From positions 1 through 45,164 of the forward strand of contig JAHHRS010000012.1 in the NCBI GenBank assembly GCA_020025675.1: 45,164 nt of DNA, written 5' to 3'. The position numbers and the translations under genes were made by a program. Below the pieces are notes generated by a model, which was given only the letters and a program-made list of their open reading frames with translations, did not search any database and was not told the origin of the DNA. Source of the DNA: Oscillospiraceae bacterium (lineage in GTDB: Bacteria; Bacillota; Clostridia; Oscillospirales; Oscillospiraceae). Below are positions 8,043 to 16,492 of the stretch, piece by piece (positions within the stretch are counted from its first letter, which is position 1; every line of letters starts with the position of its first letter).

Positions 8043-8349
8043 TTAAAAACCTAAGCTTGCCAGCTTTTTCATGCTTTCTCTTTTCTGCTCTATTGTACTG
8101 TGAGCATAGGGATTTAAAGTTATACCGGTGTTGGCGTGTCACATAATTTCACTATAAAGACCGCAGCAGGCAGTATATTTTTTGAACCTGTGCTGAAGGC
8201 AGCGAGGCTCCATATAATTTATATTCCTGTTAAGTACGAAATATTCCGGCTTTTTTCTGTACATTTTTATATATAGCCTCAAATCCATGTCGGTAAGAGG
8301 ATAATTCTGCTGGATGAATAACTTTTTTGGAACCTTATGACGATTTTTG
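8043..8349 (-). pseudogene. Decayed tyrosine recombinase/integrase, C-terminal part
   Basis: Reading the minus strand from about 8349 to the stop at 8043-8045 gives KNRHKVPKKLF, then PLTDMDLRLYIKMYRKKPEY, NINYMEPRCLQHRFKKY, SEIM, a TGA stop, then HANTGITLNPYAHSTIEQKR and ESMKKLASLGF. This follows the C-terminal half of phage or conjugative-element integrases (EPRTLQ-RF ... LGHANxxITLNxYxH). The Gly of the LGHAN motif has become TGA, an upstream TAA closes the frame, and the HALRHTFATRC block with catalytic His and Arg is deleted between YTACCG and LYSEIM. It cannot make an active enzyme. It marks a former mobile-element insertion beside the fibre locus. I found no att sites. Confidence 0.75.
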
Positions 8350-8500
8350 TCTTATTTTTTTTGCTGTTTGAAACAGCATTTTTGCAGCATAGTTGAACTT
8401 ACGTGTATAAACCCCCTCTTTCAAAGAGATGTCTTTCCACCTGAGAGCACCTGACTGTGCAAAAGACTTTTTGTTTGGGAATAATATATATTTGTTTTTC
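8350..8500. other. AT-rich gap, no gene seen
   Basis: Between the integrase remnant and the exporter terminator I see no coding frame and no RNA gene. It may hold further eroded sequence of the lost element. Confidence 0.4.
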
Positions 8501-8502
8501 AC

Positions 8503-8544
8503 AAAAAAAGTCCGACTGAAATTTACATTTCAGTCGGACTTTTT
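8503..8544 (-). terminator. Bidirectional terminator after the ABC exporter operon
   Basis: A 14-bp perfect stem (8509-8522 with 8527-8540) has a 4-nt loop. It is flanked by A7 and T5, so it reads as a terminator on both strands. It ends the marR-ABC operon. Confidence 0.9.
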
Positions 8545-8559
8545 GCTATTTCAGTTTTA

Positions 8560-10389
8560 TTAAATTGCTTCACTGTCTACATCTGCAAACTGACTGCGAT
8601 ACAGCTCGGAATAAAAGCCGCCTTTTCGCAGGAGCTCCTGATGGGTGCCGGTCTCCACAATATCGCCGTCTTTCATCACAAGGATAAGGTCAGCATCGCG
8701 AATTGTTGAAAGTCTGTGGGCAATAATGAAGCTTGTGCGACCCTCCATAAGTCTTCCCATAGCTTCCTTGATGGAAAGTTCTGTTCTGGTATCCACGCTG
8801 GATGTAGCTTCATCGAAAATAAGTATTTTAGGCTGAGAAATTATTGTACGGGCTATTGTGAGCAACTGCTTCTGCCCCTGACTTATGTTGCTGGATTCCT
8901 CATTTAACACAGTGTCATAGCCCTGAGGCAAAGTGCGGATGAAGTGGTCAAGCTGTGCCTCTTTAGCCGCCTCAATAACCTCTTCGTCACTGGCATTGAG
9001 ACGACCGTAGCGGATGTTTTCCATGATGCTTGCGTTATAAAGCCATGTGTCCTGAAGCACCATGCCAAACATATCCCGAAGATCATTTCTGGCAAATTGG
9101 CGCAGGTCGTAACCGTCAAGGAGAATGGCGCCCTCGCTCACATCATAAAACCTCATGAGCAACTTAACCATTGTGGTTTTGCCCGCACCTGTGGGCCCTA
9201 CTATGGCTACCCGCTGACCTGACTTTATTACAGCGGAAAAGTCGTTAATTATAGTCTTTTCAGGAGTATAGCCAAACTTTACATGTGCAAAAGTAACTTC
9301 ACCGTTTACAAGCTCTGAAGACAGAGGACTTTCCGGATCGGGTATTTCCTCTTCCTCATCAAGAAATTCAAATACACGCTCTGCCGCTGCCGCAGTCTGC
9401 TGAAGAACATTTGATATGTTTGCTATCTGCTGTATTGGCTGGGTGAAGTTTCTTACATACTGGATAAAGGCCTGAATGTCACCTACTGTTATACTGCCTT
9501 TAAGAGAGAGAAATCCACCCAAAATACATATGCCAACATAACCCAGATTACCTACAAAATTCATAAGCGGCATCATCATGCCGGAGAGAAACTGGCTTTT
9601 CCATGAGGCATCATAGAGCTTTTCATTTATATCATTAAATTTTTCAATGCTCTTTTCCTCACCGTTAAAAGCCGTTACAACAAGATGACCGCCATACATT
9701 TCTTCAACGTGACCGTTGACTTCACCTATATAAGCCTGCTGTTTTTTAAAGTAAGGCTGACTCCGCTTCACAACTTTGCTCACTATAAATACACTAAGCG
9801 GCAGTATACAAAGTGCTACCAGAGTCATAAGAGGGCTTATAATCAGCATCATTACCAACACACCTATAAACTGGGTGACGCTGGTTACTATCTGGGTCAT
9901 ACTTTGGTTTAATGTTTGGGTGACGGTGTCCACATCGTTTGTAATACGGCTCAAAACTTCACCGTGGGATACTCGGTCAAAATAGGAAAGAGGCATACGG
10001 TTAATCTTTTTGCTTATATCCTGCCTCATGCTGTAACTTATGCGAGTAGAGACCTTAGTCATAATAAAGCCCTGAATATAGGAAAGCAGGGCAGACAGCA
10101 GATAAATTGAGCCTAAAAATATAAGTATCTTAGCCACTGCACCGAAGTCTATGCCCCCTGTGCCGGTTAGCTGGGCTATAATGCCGTTAAAAAGTTCGTT
10201 TGTGGCGGAACCTAAAATCTTAGGACCTAATATGGAAAAAACGGTTGATGCTATGGCAAAAAGCATTACCAAAATTATAGCGGGCAGATATTTTCTCAGA
10301 TAGGAAACAAGTTTTCCCATTGTACCCCTGAAGTCCTTGGCTTTTTCCCCGTGCATCATTCCGCGGGGGCCTTTTCCGTGTGCATGCAT
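8560..10389 (-). CDS. ABC exporter half-transporter, catalytic-site subunit
   Basis: A 609-aa membrane-fused ATPase of the LmrD/BmrC/MsbA group. Six membrane segments occupy about residues 35-320, followed by a nucleotide-binding domain: Walker A GPTGAGKTT, signature region NISQGQKQLLTIAR, Walker B ILIFDEATSSVD with catalytic Glu, and H-loop IIAHRLSTI. Its signature motif is SQGQ instead of SGGQ, while Walker B and the H-loop are canonical. The stop codon of the 745-aa partner overlaps this start by one base (TAATG), so the pair is made together and probably forms a heterodimer exporting drugs, lipids or peptides. The gene order MarR-ABC-ABC supports drug or toxic-compound export. Confidence 0.85.
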   Translation of the reverse strand: MHAHGKGPRGMMHGEKAKDFRGTMGKLVSYLRKYLPAIILVMLFAIASTVFSILGPKILGSATNELFNGIIAQLTGTGGIDFGAVAKILIFLGSIYLLSALLSYIQGFIMTKVSTRISYSMRQDISKKINRMPLSYFDRVSHGEVLSRITNDVDTVTQTLNQSMTQIVTSVTQFIGVLVMMLIISPLMTLVALCILPLSVFIVSKVVKRSQPYFKKQQAYIGEVNGHVEEMYGGHLVVTAFNGEEKSIEKFNDINEKLYDASWKSQFLSGMMMPLMNFVGNLGYVGICILGGFLSLKGSITVGDIQAFIQYVRNFTQPIQQIANISNVLQQTAAAAERVFEFLDEEEEIPDPESPLSSELVNGEVTFAHVKFGYTPEKTIINDFSAVIKSGQRVAIVGPTGAGKTTMVKLLMRFYDVSEGAILLDGYDLRQFARNDLRDMFGMVLQDTWLYNASIMENIRYGRLNASDEEVIEAAKEAQLDHFIRTLPQGYDTVLNEESSNISQGQKQLLTIARTIISQPKILIFDEATSSVDTRTELSIKEAMGRLMEGRTSFIIAHRLSTIRDADLILVMKDGDIVETGTHQELLRKGGFYSELYRSQFADVDSEAI

Positions 10390-12626
10390 TATGCCAATTC
10401 CTCCTTTGAAAGCTGGCTTTCCGCAATTTCTCTGTATTCTTTGCAGTTTTCCAGCAACTCTTTGTGAGTTCCTATTCCTACAATTCTTCCTTCATCAAGA
10501 ACTATTATCTGCTGAGCATGCATAATTGTGGATACACGCTGAGCAACTATAAGCGTAGTAGCTTTTTCCGTACTGCTCTTTAGCGCCTGACGAAGTTTTG
10601 CATCGGTCTTAAAGTCAAGAGCTGAGAAGGTGTCGTCAAAAATATATACAGGTGCCTTTTTTACAAGGGCCCGCGCTATGGAAAGGCGCTGGCGCTGACC
10701 GCCGGAAACATTGGTGCCGCCCTGACTTATCTGTGTTGAAAGTCCCTCAGGGAGTTCATCTATAAACTCAGTTGCCTGAGCCACCTGAGCGGCTTTATAG
10801 AGACTTTCATCATCTGCGTTTTCGTCACCATAGCGGAGATTTGAACGTATATCACCGCTGAAAAGCACACCGTTCTGGGGTATATAACCTATATTCTCCC
10901 TAAGTTCTTTTTGAGGCAGATTTCTTATATCCACACCATCAAGACATATAGTGCCGGAACTTACATCATGGAAACGGGGGATAAGATTTACAAGTGTTGA
11001 TTTACCGCTGCCGGTAGAGCCTATAAAGGCAGTTGTCTCACCGGGTCGGGCAGTAAAGGTGATATGCTCAAGTACATTTTCATCGGCTCCTTCATAATGG
11101 AAGGAAACATCTTTAAATTCTATAATACCTTTAACGTCCTTGCTAAGATGCTGAGGCTCGGGAACATCTTCCACGCTGCTGTGACAATCCAGAACTTCGG
11201 CAATACGGTTTGCAGAGACTGCCGCACGGGGAACCATGACAAACACCATGCTTATCATCAAAAAGCTCATTATTATCTGCATGGTGTACTGAATAAAGGC
11301 CATCATATCACCAACCTGCATTGAAGAGGCGGCTATCTGGTGCCCGCCTACCCAGACGATGAGCAGGGACACTGCATTCATAACAAGCATCATAATAGGC
11401 ATCATGGTTGCCATTGCACGGTATACAAAGAGATTGTTTTTAGCAAGGGCTTGGTTGGCTTTATCAAAGCGGTCTTCTTCAAATTTCTGAGTTGCAAAGG
11501 CTCGTATTACCATCATACCGGAGAGATTTTCACGGCTTACAAGGTTAAGCTTATCCACCAATTTCTGCATTATCTTGAATTTCGGCATAGCCACAGTAAA
11601 CATGACAAAGATAACACCGAAAATAAGCACACCGGCAAGAGCAATTATCCATGCCATGCTGTGACTTTTACTCAATGCCATAATTGTACCGCCTATTCCG
11701 ATAATGGGGGCGTAGAACATTGTACGAAGTCCCATGGAGAGGAGGCCACGAACCTGCATAACGTCGTTGGTACTGCGGGTTATAAGGCTGGCAGTACCGA
11801 ATTTATCATATTCGTTATTGGTAAAACTGCTGACACGGGAGAAGATGTCCCGGCGAAGATCTCTTGCAACGCCTGTACCAAGCTTGCTTGCACAAAAGCC
11901 AACACCTATGGCAAAGGAAACAAGAAGCAATGTCATAAGGAGCATTTTCCCGCCGACTTTAATAATATAATTTGTTTGGATAGCTCCGGTATCGGCACCA
12001 AGCAGGGTGTAAAACCATTTGGTAAAGATTACTGACGTCTGAGATAAAAGGTTTTCGGGCACTGAGGCAGCGTTATCTATGGCGGCATCTATCCTGTCTT
12101 GGGGAAATGTATCGAGAAAAGACAGTAGCTGATTTATACTTTCCGAATTGACGGAGTCATTCAGGCCCTTTTCTGCGCTTATTTCCCCGCTGGTTCCTGC
12201 AAATGATTCTTTAGTAAAGTTCATAATGGCGTATGCTGAACGGCCGAAAGCAATCTGGGCTTTTTGTCGGGCTTCATGTGTGGAAGGCTCAAATCTCAGA
12301 CACTCCGTGTTCCGGGCATTGGGCCAGCGGTTAATAAAACTGTTCCAGTCACCCTCACTCATATCCTGCTCACTGACTTTTACATAGCAGGATTGGACAA
12401 GTTCTTTGTCTTCAGGGGACATGAAACGGCTCATAAGCTCCATAGCCTGCGCAGAAATAACTTTTGGCGCTGACTCGCTAACGCCGCCCTGCTGTATGCC
12501 TATGTTTACAATGTCACTCATAAGATTGGGCAGGTTTAAATCCACGACAGACTGACAAAACAGCAAAATTATTATAGCCAGAGCATAGCCCAGGTACGGT
12601 TTAATATATTTCTTTAATTTCATCAT
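10389..12626 (-). CDS. ABC exporter half-transporter, degenerate site, large outer loop
   Basis: A 745-aa partner of the previous ABC protein. The usual length is near 580-620; the surplus is a hydrophilic insert of about 170 residues (about 48-218) between the first two membrane segments, so probably on the outer face. The nucleotide-binding domain has Walker A GSTGSGKST and a canonical signature VSGGQRQRLSIARAL. However, the catalytic Glu after Walker B is Asp (YIFDDTFSALD), and the H-loop His is Gln (LIVAQRVSTI). One ATP site is therefore degenerate, as in BmrCD, LmrCD and TM287/288 heterodimers. Its ATG overlaps the marR stop (ATGA). Confidence 0.85.
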   Translation of the reverse strand: MMKLKKYIKPYLGYALAIIILLFCQSVVDLNLPNLMSDIVNIGIQQGGVSESAPKVISAQAMELMSRFMSPEDKELVQSCYVKVSEQDMSEGDWNSFINRWPNARNTECLRFEPSTHEARQKAQIAFGRSAYAIMNFTKESFAGTSGEISAEKGLNDSVNSESINQLLSFLDTFPQDRIDAAIDNAASVPENLLSQTSVIFTKWFYTLLGADTGAIQTNYIIKVGGKMLLMTLLLVSFAIGVGFCASKLGTGVARDLRRDIFSRVSSFTNNEYDKFGTASLITRSTNDVMQVRGLLSMGLRTMFYAPIIGIGGTIMALSKSHSMAWIIALAGVLIFGVIFVMFTVAMPKFKIMQKLVDKLNLVSRENLSGMMVIRAFATQKFEEDRFDKANQALAKNNLFVYRAMATMMPIMMLVMNAVSLLIVWVGGHQIAASSMQVGDMMAFIQYTMQIIMSFLMISMVFVMVPRAAVSANRIAEVLDCHSSVEDVPEPQHLSKDVKGIIEFKDVSFHYEGADENVLEHITFTARPGETTAFIGSTGSGKSTLVNLIPRFHDVSSGTICLDGVDIRNLPQKELRENIGYIPQNGVLFSGDIRSNLRYGDENADDESLYKAAQVAQATEFIDELPEGLSTQISQGGTNVSGGQRQRLSIARALVKKAPVYIFDDTFSALDFKTDAKLRQALKSSTEKATTLIVAQRVSTIMHAQQIIVLDEGRIVGIGTHKELLENCKEYREIAESQLSKEELA

Positions 12627-13117
12627 GGCTTTTTCTGCTCCTCAATCTGTACCATATGTGAAACTGCCAGCTCCAAGGCTTCGGCAAGCTGGGTAAGCAG
12701 GGAAATGAGCTTGTCATATGTTTCGGCCCCTAAATACTCGGCGGTATCTGAAATTATGCTGTCAAAGCGCTTGTGGGCAATAAAAAGAACCTGGATTCCT
12801 TCCTCTGTGAGCTGTATGCCCATTATACGGCGGTCGTCCGGGTCGGGAATTCGACGTATGTAGCCCATATCCTCAAGTAATTTTACTCTCTGGCTGAGAG
12901 CGGGAAGACTCTGCCCCATTGAGTTTGCAAGAGCAGACAGCTTTACCGGCCGGGAGAGGGCTTCATTTTGCTGGGGCTTTTCGTAATGGTATATAGTCAT
13001 AAGTGTTAGAAACTGGGATTTGCTCAGTGTGTCACATGGGATTACGCTATGCCATGCCTTGCGCACTCTGTCCATACTACAGAAAAGTTCAGCAGTTTGT
13101 ATGTTGTGACAGTCCAT
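12623..13117 (-). CDS. MarR-family transcriptional regulator
   Basis: A 164-aa winged-helix repressor. The helix-turn-helix is seen in SALANSMGQSLPALSQRVKL and the wing in YIRRIPDPDDRRIMGIQLTE, the DxRR signature of MarR proteins. I start it at the ATG at 13117 rather than an in-frame ATG at 13147, because AAGGAGG lies 7 nt before the former. The upstream ATG lies next to the palindromic operator. It is the first gene of the exporter operon, so it most likely represses itself and the transporter until a ligand binds. Confidence 0.85.
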   Translation of the reverse strand: MDCHNIQTAELFCSMDRVRKAWHSVIPCDTLSKSQFLTLMTIYHYEKPQQNEALSRPVKLSALANSMGQSLPALSQRVKLLEDMGYIRRIPDPDDRRIMGIQLTEEGIQVLFIAHKRFDSIISDTAEYLGAETYDKLISLLTQLAEALELAVSHMVQIEEQKKP

Positions 13118-13149
13118 TTTAACCTCCTTGGGAATAATACTTAACATAG

Positions 13150-13176
13150 CTAATAGTTAACTAACTTAACTAATAT
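13150..13176. promoter_or_regulatory. Probable MarR operator
   Basis: A perfect 10-bp palindrome, TAGTTAACTA (13154-13163), is followed by the related half-repeat ACTTAACTAA, giving a TTAACTAA-rich block just upstream of the marR ribosome site. Position and symmetry fit an autoregulatory MarR box. Confidence 0.5.
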
Positions 13177-13295
13177 ACGGCTGAAAAAAGCTTTAGTCAA
13201 TACATATGAATGATTGTTCACAGAACTTTAAAAGAGCTGTAATGACGACTCTATCACTTCTTGCCAAAAAGCTTATTAAAAATACAGAAAAGCTA

Positions 13296-13324
13296 ATGAC
13301 AAATTCTAAAGGAAGTCTTATAAT
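13296..13324 (+). promoter_or_regulatory. Promoter of pyk
   Basis: ATGACA (13296-13301), a 17-nt spacer and a perfect TATAAT (13319-13324) predict a leader of about 115 nt before pyk. Confidence 0.55.
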
Positions 13325-13444
13325 GATTACATAAAGTTTAAATGCAGTTATAAGAGCACACAATTACATTTACGTAGCAAAATCGGCTTGGTATATAGAT
13401 AAAACACAAAATTCCATAAGGCTGAAACCGGAAAGGAAACTGAT

Positions 13445-14860
13445 ATGCGAAAAACTAAAATTATATGCACAATAGGCCCTGCCTCTTCTGACGAGGCTGT
13501 GCTGACTCAAATGTGTGAAAGCGGCATGAATGTGGCGAGACTCAACTTCTCTCACGGAACCCATGAAGAGCACAAGGAGAGAATAGAACTTATAAAAAAA
13601 GTAAGGGAAAAGCTGCATCTTCCTATTGCGGTAATGCTGGACACTAAGGGTCCTGAGTATAGAATCAAGACTTTTGAAAACAAGAAAATTTTATTAAATG
13701 AGGGGGATCCGTTCATTTTTACCACTGATGATGTGGTGGGAAATCAGGAGATGGTCTCCGTTTCATATGAACATCTCACCGAAGAAATGAAAATCGGTGA
13801 CATTATTAAAGTCAATAACGGTCTTGTTGTTTTCCGTGTGGAAAAAATAGAAGGAAGCAAAATCTTCTGCACCACTGTAAACGGCGGTGAGCTTTCCGAC
13901 CGCAAGAGTATGAGCTTTGAGAATAAGGTTTTAAAGCAGGAATATTTGAGCCGCCAAGACAAAGAAGATCTTCTTTTCGGCATAGAAAACGATGTGGATT
14001 TTGTAGCCGCTTCCTTTGTGTCCTCAAAGGCCGATGTAGAAAGTCTCAGAAACTTTCTTGACGAAAACGGAGGCAGGAGCATTAACCTTATTGCAAAAAT
14101 CGAAAATCGTGCAGGTGTTAACAATATAGAAGAGATATGCCAAATTGCCGACGGTATAATGATAGCAAGGGGAGATTTAGGTGTTGAGATACCCTATGTT
14201 GAAGTCCCCTCAGTACAGAAATACCTTATAAAAAAGTGCCGCCTGCTGGGTAAGCGGGTTATAACAGCCACTGAAATGCTGGAGTCCATGATATATAACA
14301 TAAGACCCACAAGAGCGGAGATTTCAGACGTTGCAAATGCTGTGTATGACGGTTCTTCGGCGATTATGCTCTCCGGGGAGACTGCCGCAGGTAAGTACCC
14401 GGTGGAGGCTGTGAAAAGCATGGCTGACATTGCAGAATTTACAGAACAGCACATCGACTATAAAAAGAAGTTTTATTCCGCTGAGTTTAAAATTAAAAAC
14501 AATCTGGATGCAATATCCCATGCGGTATGTTCCATGGCCATAGATGTAAATGCAAAGTGCATTGTGGTTACATCTATTTCAGGCACTACTGCCAGAATGG
14601 TCAGCCGTTTCAGAGGCCCTGTTGATATAATCGGCCTTACCACCAACGAAAAAGCCTGGCGCCAGTTGAATATGAGCTGGGCGGTTCGACCGGTATTGAG
14701 CAAAAAATATCCCTCACTTGATGTGGTGTTTTATAACGCACTGAATATTGCTCAGGAGACTTTGAAATTAAAACCCGGTGATAACGTTGTACTTACCGGC
14801 GGCACTATAAACGGGGACTCCGGAAATACCAACACCATAAAGGTGGAGACAATAAAGTAA
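13445..14860 (+). CDS. pyk: Pyruvate kinase
   Basis: A 471-aa cytoplasmic enzyme of lower glycolysis that converts phosphoenolpyruvate and ADP to pyruvate and ATP. Seen are the N-terminal KTKIICTIGPASS, the arginine of MNVARLNFSHGTHEEH, MLDTKGPEYR, the active-site signature LIAKIENRAGVNN, the metal-binding ARGDLGVEIP and ITATEMLESM. The usual GPEIRTG reads GPEYRIKTF here. The length matches the standard type without the extra C-terminal PEP-utiliser domain found in bacilli. The gene is monocistronic, with a GGAAAGGAAA ribosome region before the ATG. Confidence 0.95.
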   Translation: MRKTKIICTIGPASSDEAVLTQMCESGMNVARLNFSHGTHEEHKERIELIKKVREKLHLPIAVMLDTKGPEYRIKTFENKKILLNEGDPFIFTTDDVVGNQEMVSVSYEHLTEEMKIGDIIKVNNGLVVFRVEKIEGSKIFCTTVNGGELSDRKSMSFENKVLKQEYLSRQDKEDLLFGIENDVDFVAASFVSSKADVESLRNFLDENGGRSINLIAKIENRAGVNNIEEICQIADGIMIARGDLGVEIPYVEVPSVQKYLIKKCRLLGKRVITATEMLESMIYNIRPTRAEISDVANAVYDGSSAIMLSGETAAGKYPVEAVKSMADIAEFTEQHIDYKKKFYSAEFKIKNNLDAISHAVCSMAIDVNAKCIVVTSISGTTARMVSRFRGPVDIIGLTTNEKAWRQLNMSWAVRPVLSKKYPSLDVVFYNALNIAQETLKLKPGDNVVLTGGTINGDSGNTNTIKVETIK

Positions 14861-15267
14861 ATTTTTATCAGCAGAAAAATTTGCGGCATAATTTTAAATG
14901 ACGCCCCATTTGTTACACAGTATGATGTGCTATTTAACAGATGGGGTGAAATTTATACATAAAGGGCAAGGGAACTAAGGGTATAAATATGAATTAAGTA
15001 AAAGGTGATATGACCTCCCTGCCAAGGACACTAACCCACGGGAAAAATTTTCTTCAAAATACAGTTTTAAAACGGTTTAAGGCAAAATCAAATGGTTTGC
15101 CGCCTGTACTAAACGGACAGCAAGAGTTTTTCGCAGCTCAATTGAGCTTACTATTGAATGCGGTCTGACTCTTTTTTAAAACTTAATTTTGCTTCTGCTT
15201 TCTTAAATCAGCGTTCCCTGCGGCCTTATGCTGCACAATAGAAAAACGGAAAAACAAATACAATAAT
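14861..15267. other. Intergenic region with a dispersed palindrome and hairpins
   Basis: No coding frame is convincing. It contains a dispersed palindrome (14902-14948), a GGCAAA/TTTGCC hairpin near 15081-15101, and a terminator-like structure at about 15121-15178 in which AAGAGT and GACTCTT arms surround GCTCAATTGAGC and end in six T. A small RNA ending at that terminator is possible but I see no clear promoter for it. Confidence 0.35.
14902..14948. repeat. Dispersed palindromic repeat, copy 1
   Basis: Arms CCCCATTTGTTA (14904-14915) and TAACAGATGGGG (14935-14946) pair with one G-T change across a 19-nt loop. The right half matches the second copy at 26292-26336 (TATGCTAT/TGTGCTAT, then N-TAACAGA-N-GGGG). 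Confidence 0.65.
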
Positions 15268-15296
15268 TTGACAAAAATAAATTATTGCATTAAAAT
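15268..15296 (+). promoter_or_regulatory. Upstream promoter of the kor gene cluster
   Basis: TTGACA (15268-15273), a 17-nt spacer and TAAAAT (15291-15296). The -35 box lies in an inverted repeat AATAATTT...AAATTATT (15262-15285), which may be an operator. AATAATTTGA recurs at 15403-15412. Confidence 0.55.
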
Positions 15297-15364
15297 TGAA
15301 GCACAATTACAAAATCTTCGTCATTTTGCAACTAACAAATGGATAAATATATGCAAAATTGTCA

Positions 15365-15393
15365 TTGACTCAAAAGCAGGAAAATGTTAAAAT
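15365..15393 (+). promoter_or_regulatory. Downstream promoter of the kor gene cluster
   Basis: TTGACT (15365-15370), a 17-nt spacer and TAAAAT (15388-15393), about 35 nt before the start codon at 15428. Confidence 0.65.
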
Positions 15394-15427
15394 GATAAAT
15401 GTAATAATTTGATTTAAGAGGCACGAT

Positions 15428-16165
15428 ATGAAAAAAATCTATGTTCTTATAGGCAACTACGGCAGCGGTAAATCTGAGCTGGCCCTGAATTTTGCCTTTA
15501 AAGCCGCAGAAAGCGGACGTACCGAGCTTATAGACCTGGATATGGTCAATACATATTTTAGACTTACAGAGCATGGACAGATGACCAAGATGAAAGAAAT
15601 TCGTCTTGTATCTCCAAACTTTGCCTGCTCCGGTATAGAGACCCTGTCCGTGCCGGCAGAGGTGTCTTCGGCTTTTGATATGGACTGGGATACTGTGGTG
15701 TTTGACGCCGGCGGTGATGCGGTGGGCGCAACGGCTCTGGGCAGATACCATCAGGACTTTATGGAGCTGGAGCCTGAGCAGCTTGAGGTGCTTAATGTTG
15801 TAAACATCCGCCGCCCCCTTGCAGGCACTGTTGAAAAAATAATCAATCTTCAGGAAGAGATGCAGACATATTCAAGGCTTAAAATCAGCGGCATGATAAA
15901 CAACACAAACCTTGCCGAAATGACAGGCCCTGATGAACTGAGAGACGGCTATGAAATGATAAAAGAAGTCTCACGCAGAACCGGCGTTCCCGTTCTCTAC
16001 ACCACAGGCAAAAAAGAACTTCTGGACATCTTTATGGCTGAGGGACATGACCCCGAATATATCGGCACACCTATGGCTATTGACACCTATATGAGACGTG
16101 ACTGGGCAAGCTGGATTGAAAGCCTTAAGGAACTCCAGCACCCGATACAGGGTGGGGCACACTGA
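15428..16165 (+). CDS. P-loop nucleotide-binding protein linked to the kor operon
   Basis: A 245-aa soluble protein with a Walker A motif GNYGSGKSE at residues 8-16, followed by ELIDLDMVNTYFRLTEHGQ, which fits a MinD/CobB-like SIMIBI NTPase or cofactor-insertion helper. A second acidic strand, VVFDAGGDAVGA, is a likely Walker B. The biochemical role is unknown. It lies 104 nt upstream of the ferredoxin gene on the same strand and shares its promoter region, so it may help mature or regulate the oxidoreductase. No membrane segments or signal peptide are seen. Confidence 0.65.
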   Translation: MKKIYVLIGNYGSGKSELALNFAFKAAESGRTELIDLDMVNTYFRLTEHGQMTKMKEIRLVSPNFACSGIETLSVPAEVSSAFDMDWDTVVFDAGGDAVGATALGRYHQDFMELEPEQLEVLNVVNIRRPLAGTVEKIINLQEEMQTYSRLKISGMINNTNLAEMTGPDELRDGYEMIKEVSRRTGVPVLYTTGKKELLDIFMAEGHDPEYIGTPMAIDTYMRRDWASWIESLKELQHPIQGGAH

Positions 16166-16269
16166 CTTTTGCGGTCTGTCCGGCTCAAAATATTTTTCTT
16201 GTTATCTCCCGCAAATGCGGTAGGATAAATTTATAAAAATGCAAAATTATTTAGAAAAGAGGTAGAATC

Positions 16270-16479
16270 ATGGTAAAGGTGACAATCAATGAGATTGTTT
16301 GTAAGGGCTGTGGTCTCTGCGTGAGAGCATGTCCTAAGAACGTACTCGCCCTTTCCAAGACCAAGCTCAATGCAAAGGGCTACCACCCTGCTGAGGTAGC
16401 TGATCCGGAGGCCTGTATAGGCTGCGCTTCATGCGCCCGCACATGCCCGGATGTGGCTATCCGTATAGAAAAGCTTTAA
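16270..16479 (+). CDS. korD: 2-oxoacid:ferredoxin oxidoreductase, delta (ferredoxin) subunit
   Basis: A 69-aa two-cluster ferredoxin. Two CxxCxxCxxxCP motifs bind [4Fe-4S] clusters: CKGCGLCVRACP and CIGCASCARTCP. It passes electrons from the thiamine-diphosphate site to free ferredoxin. It is the first gene of a delta-alpha-beta-gamma operon, 13 nt before the alpha gene. The subunit order matches Kor/Vor enzymes of anaerobes. The exact 2-oxoacid is not fixed by sequence. Confidence 0.88.
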   Translation: MVKVTINEIVCKGCGLCVRACPKNVLALSKTKLNAKGYHPAEVADPEACIGCASCARTCPDVAIRIEKL

Positions 16480-16492
16480 GGAGGAACAAAAA

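Noticed and set aside
11340..12035. A 231-codon plus-strand frame inside the 745-aa ABC gene
   Set aside because: It is rich in Cys, His and Lys with no recognisable domain, and reads opposite a certain ABC exporter.
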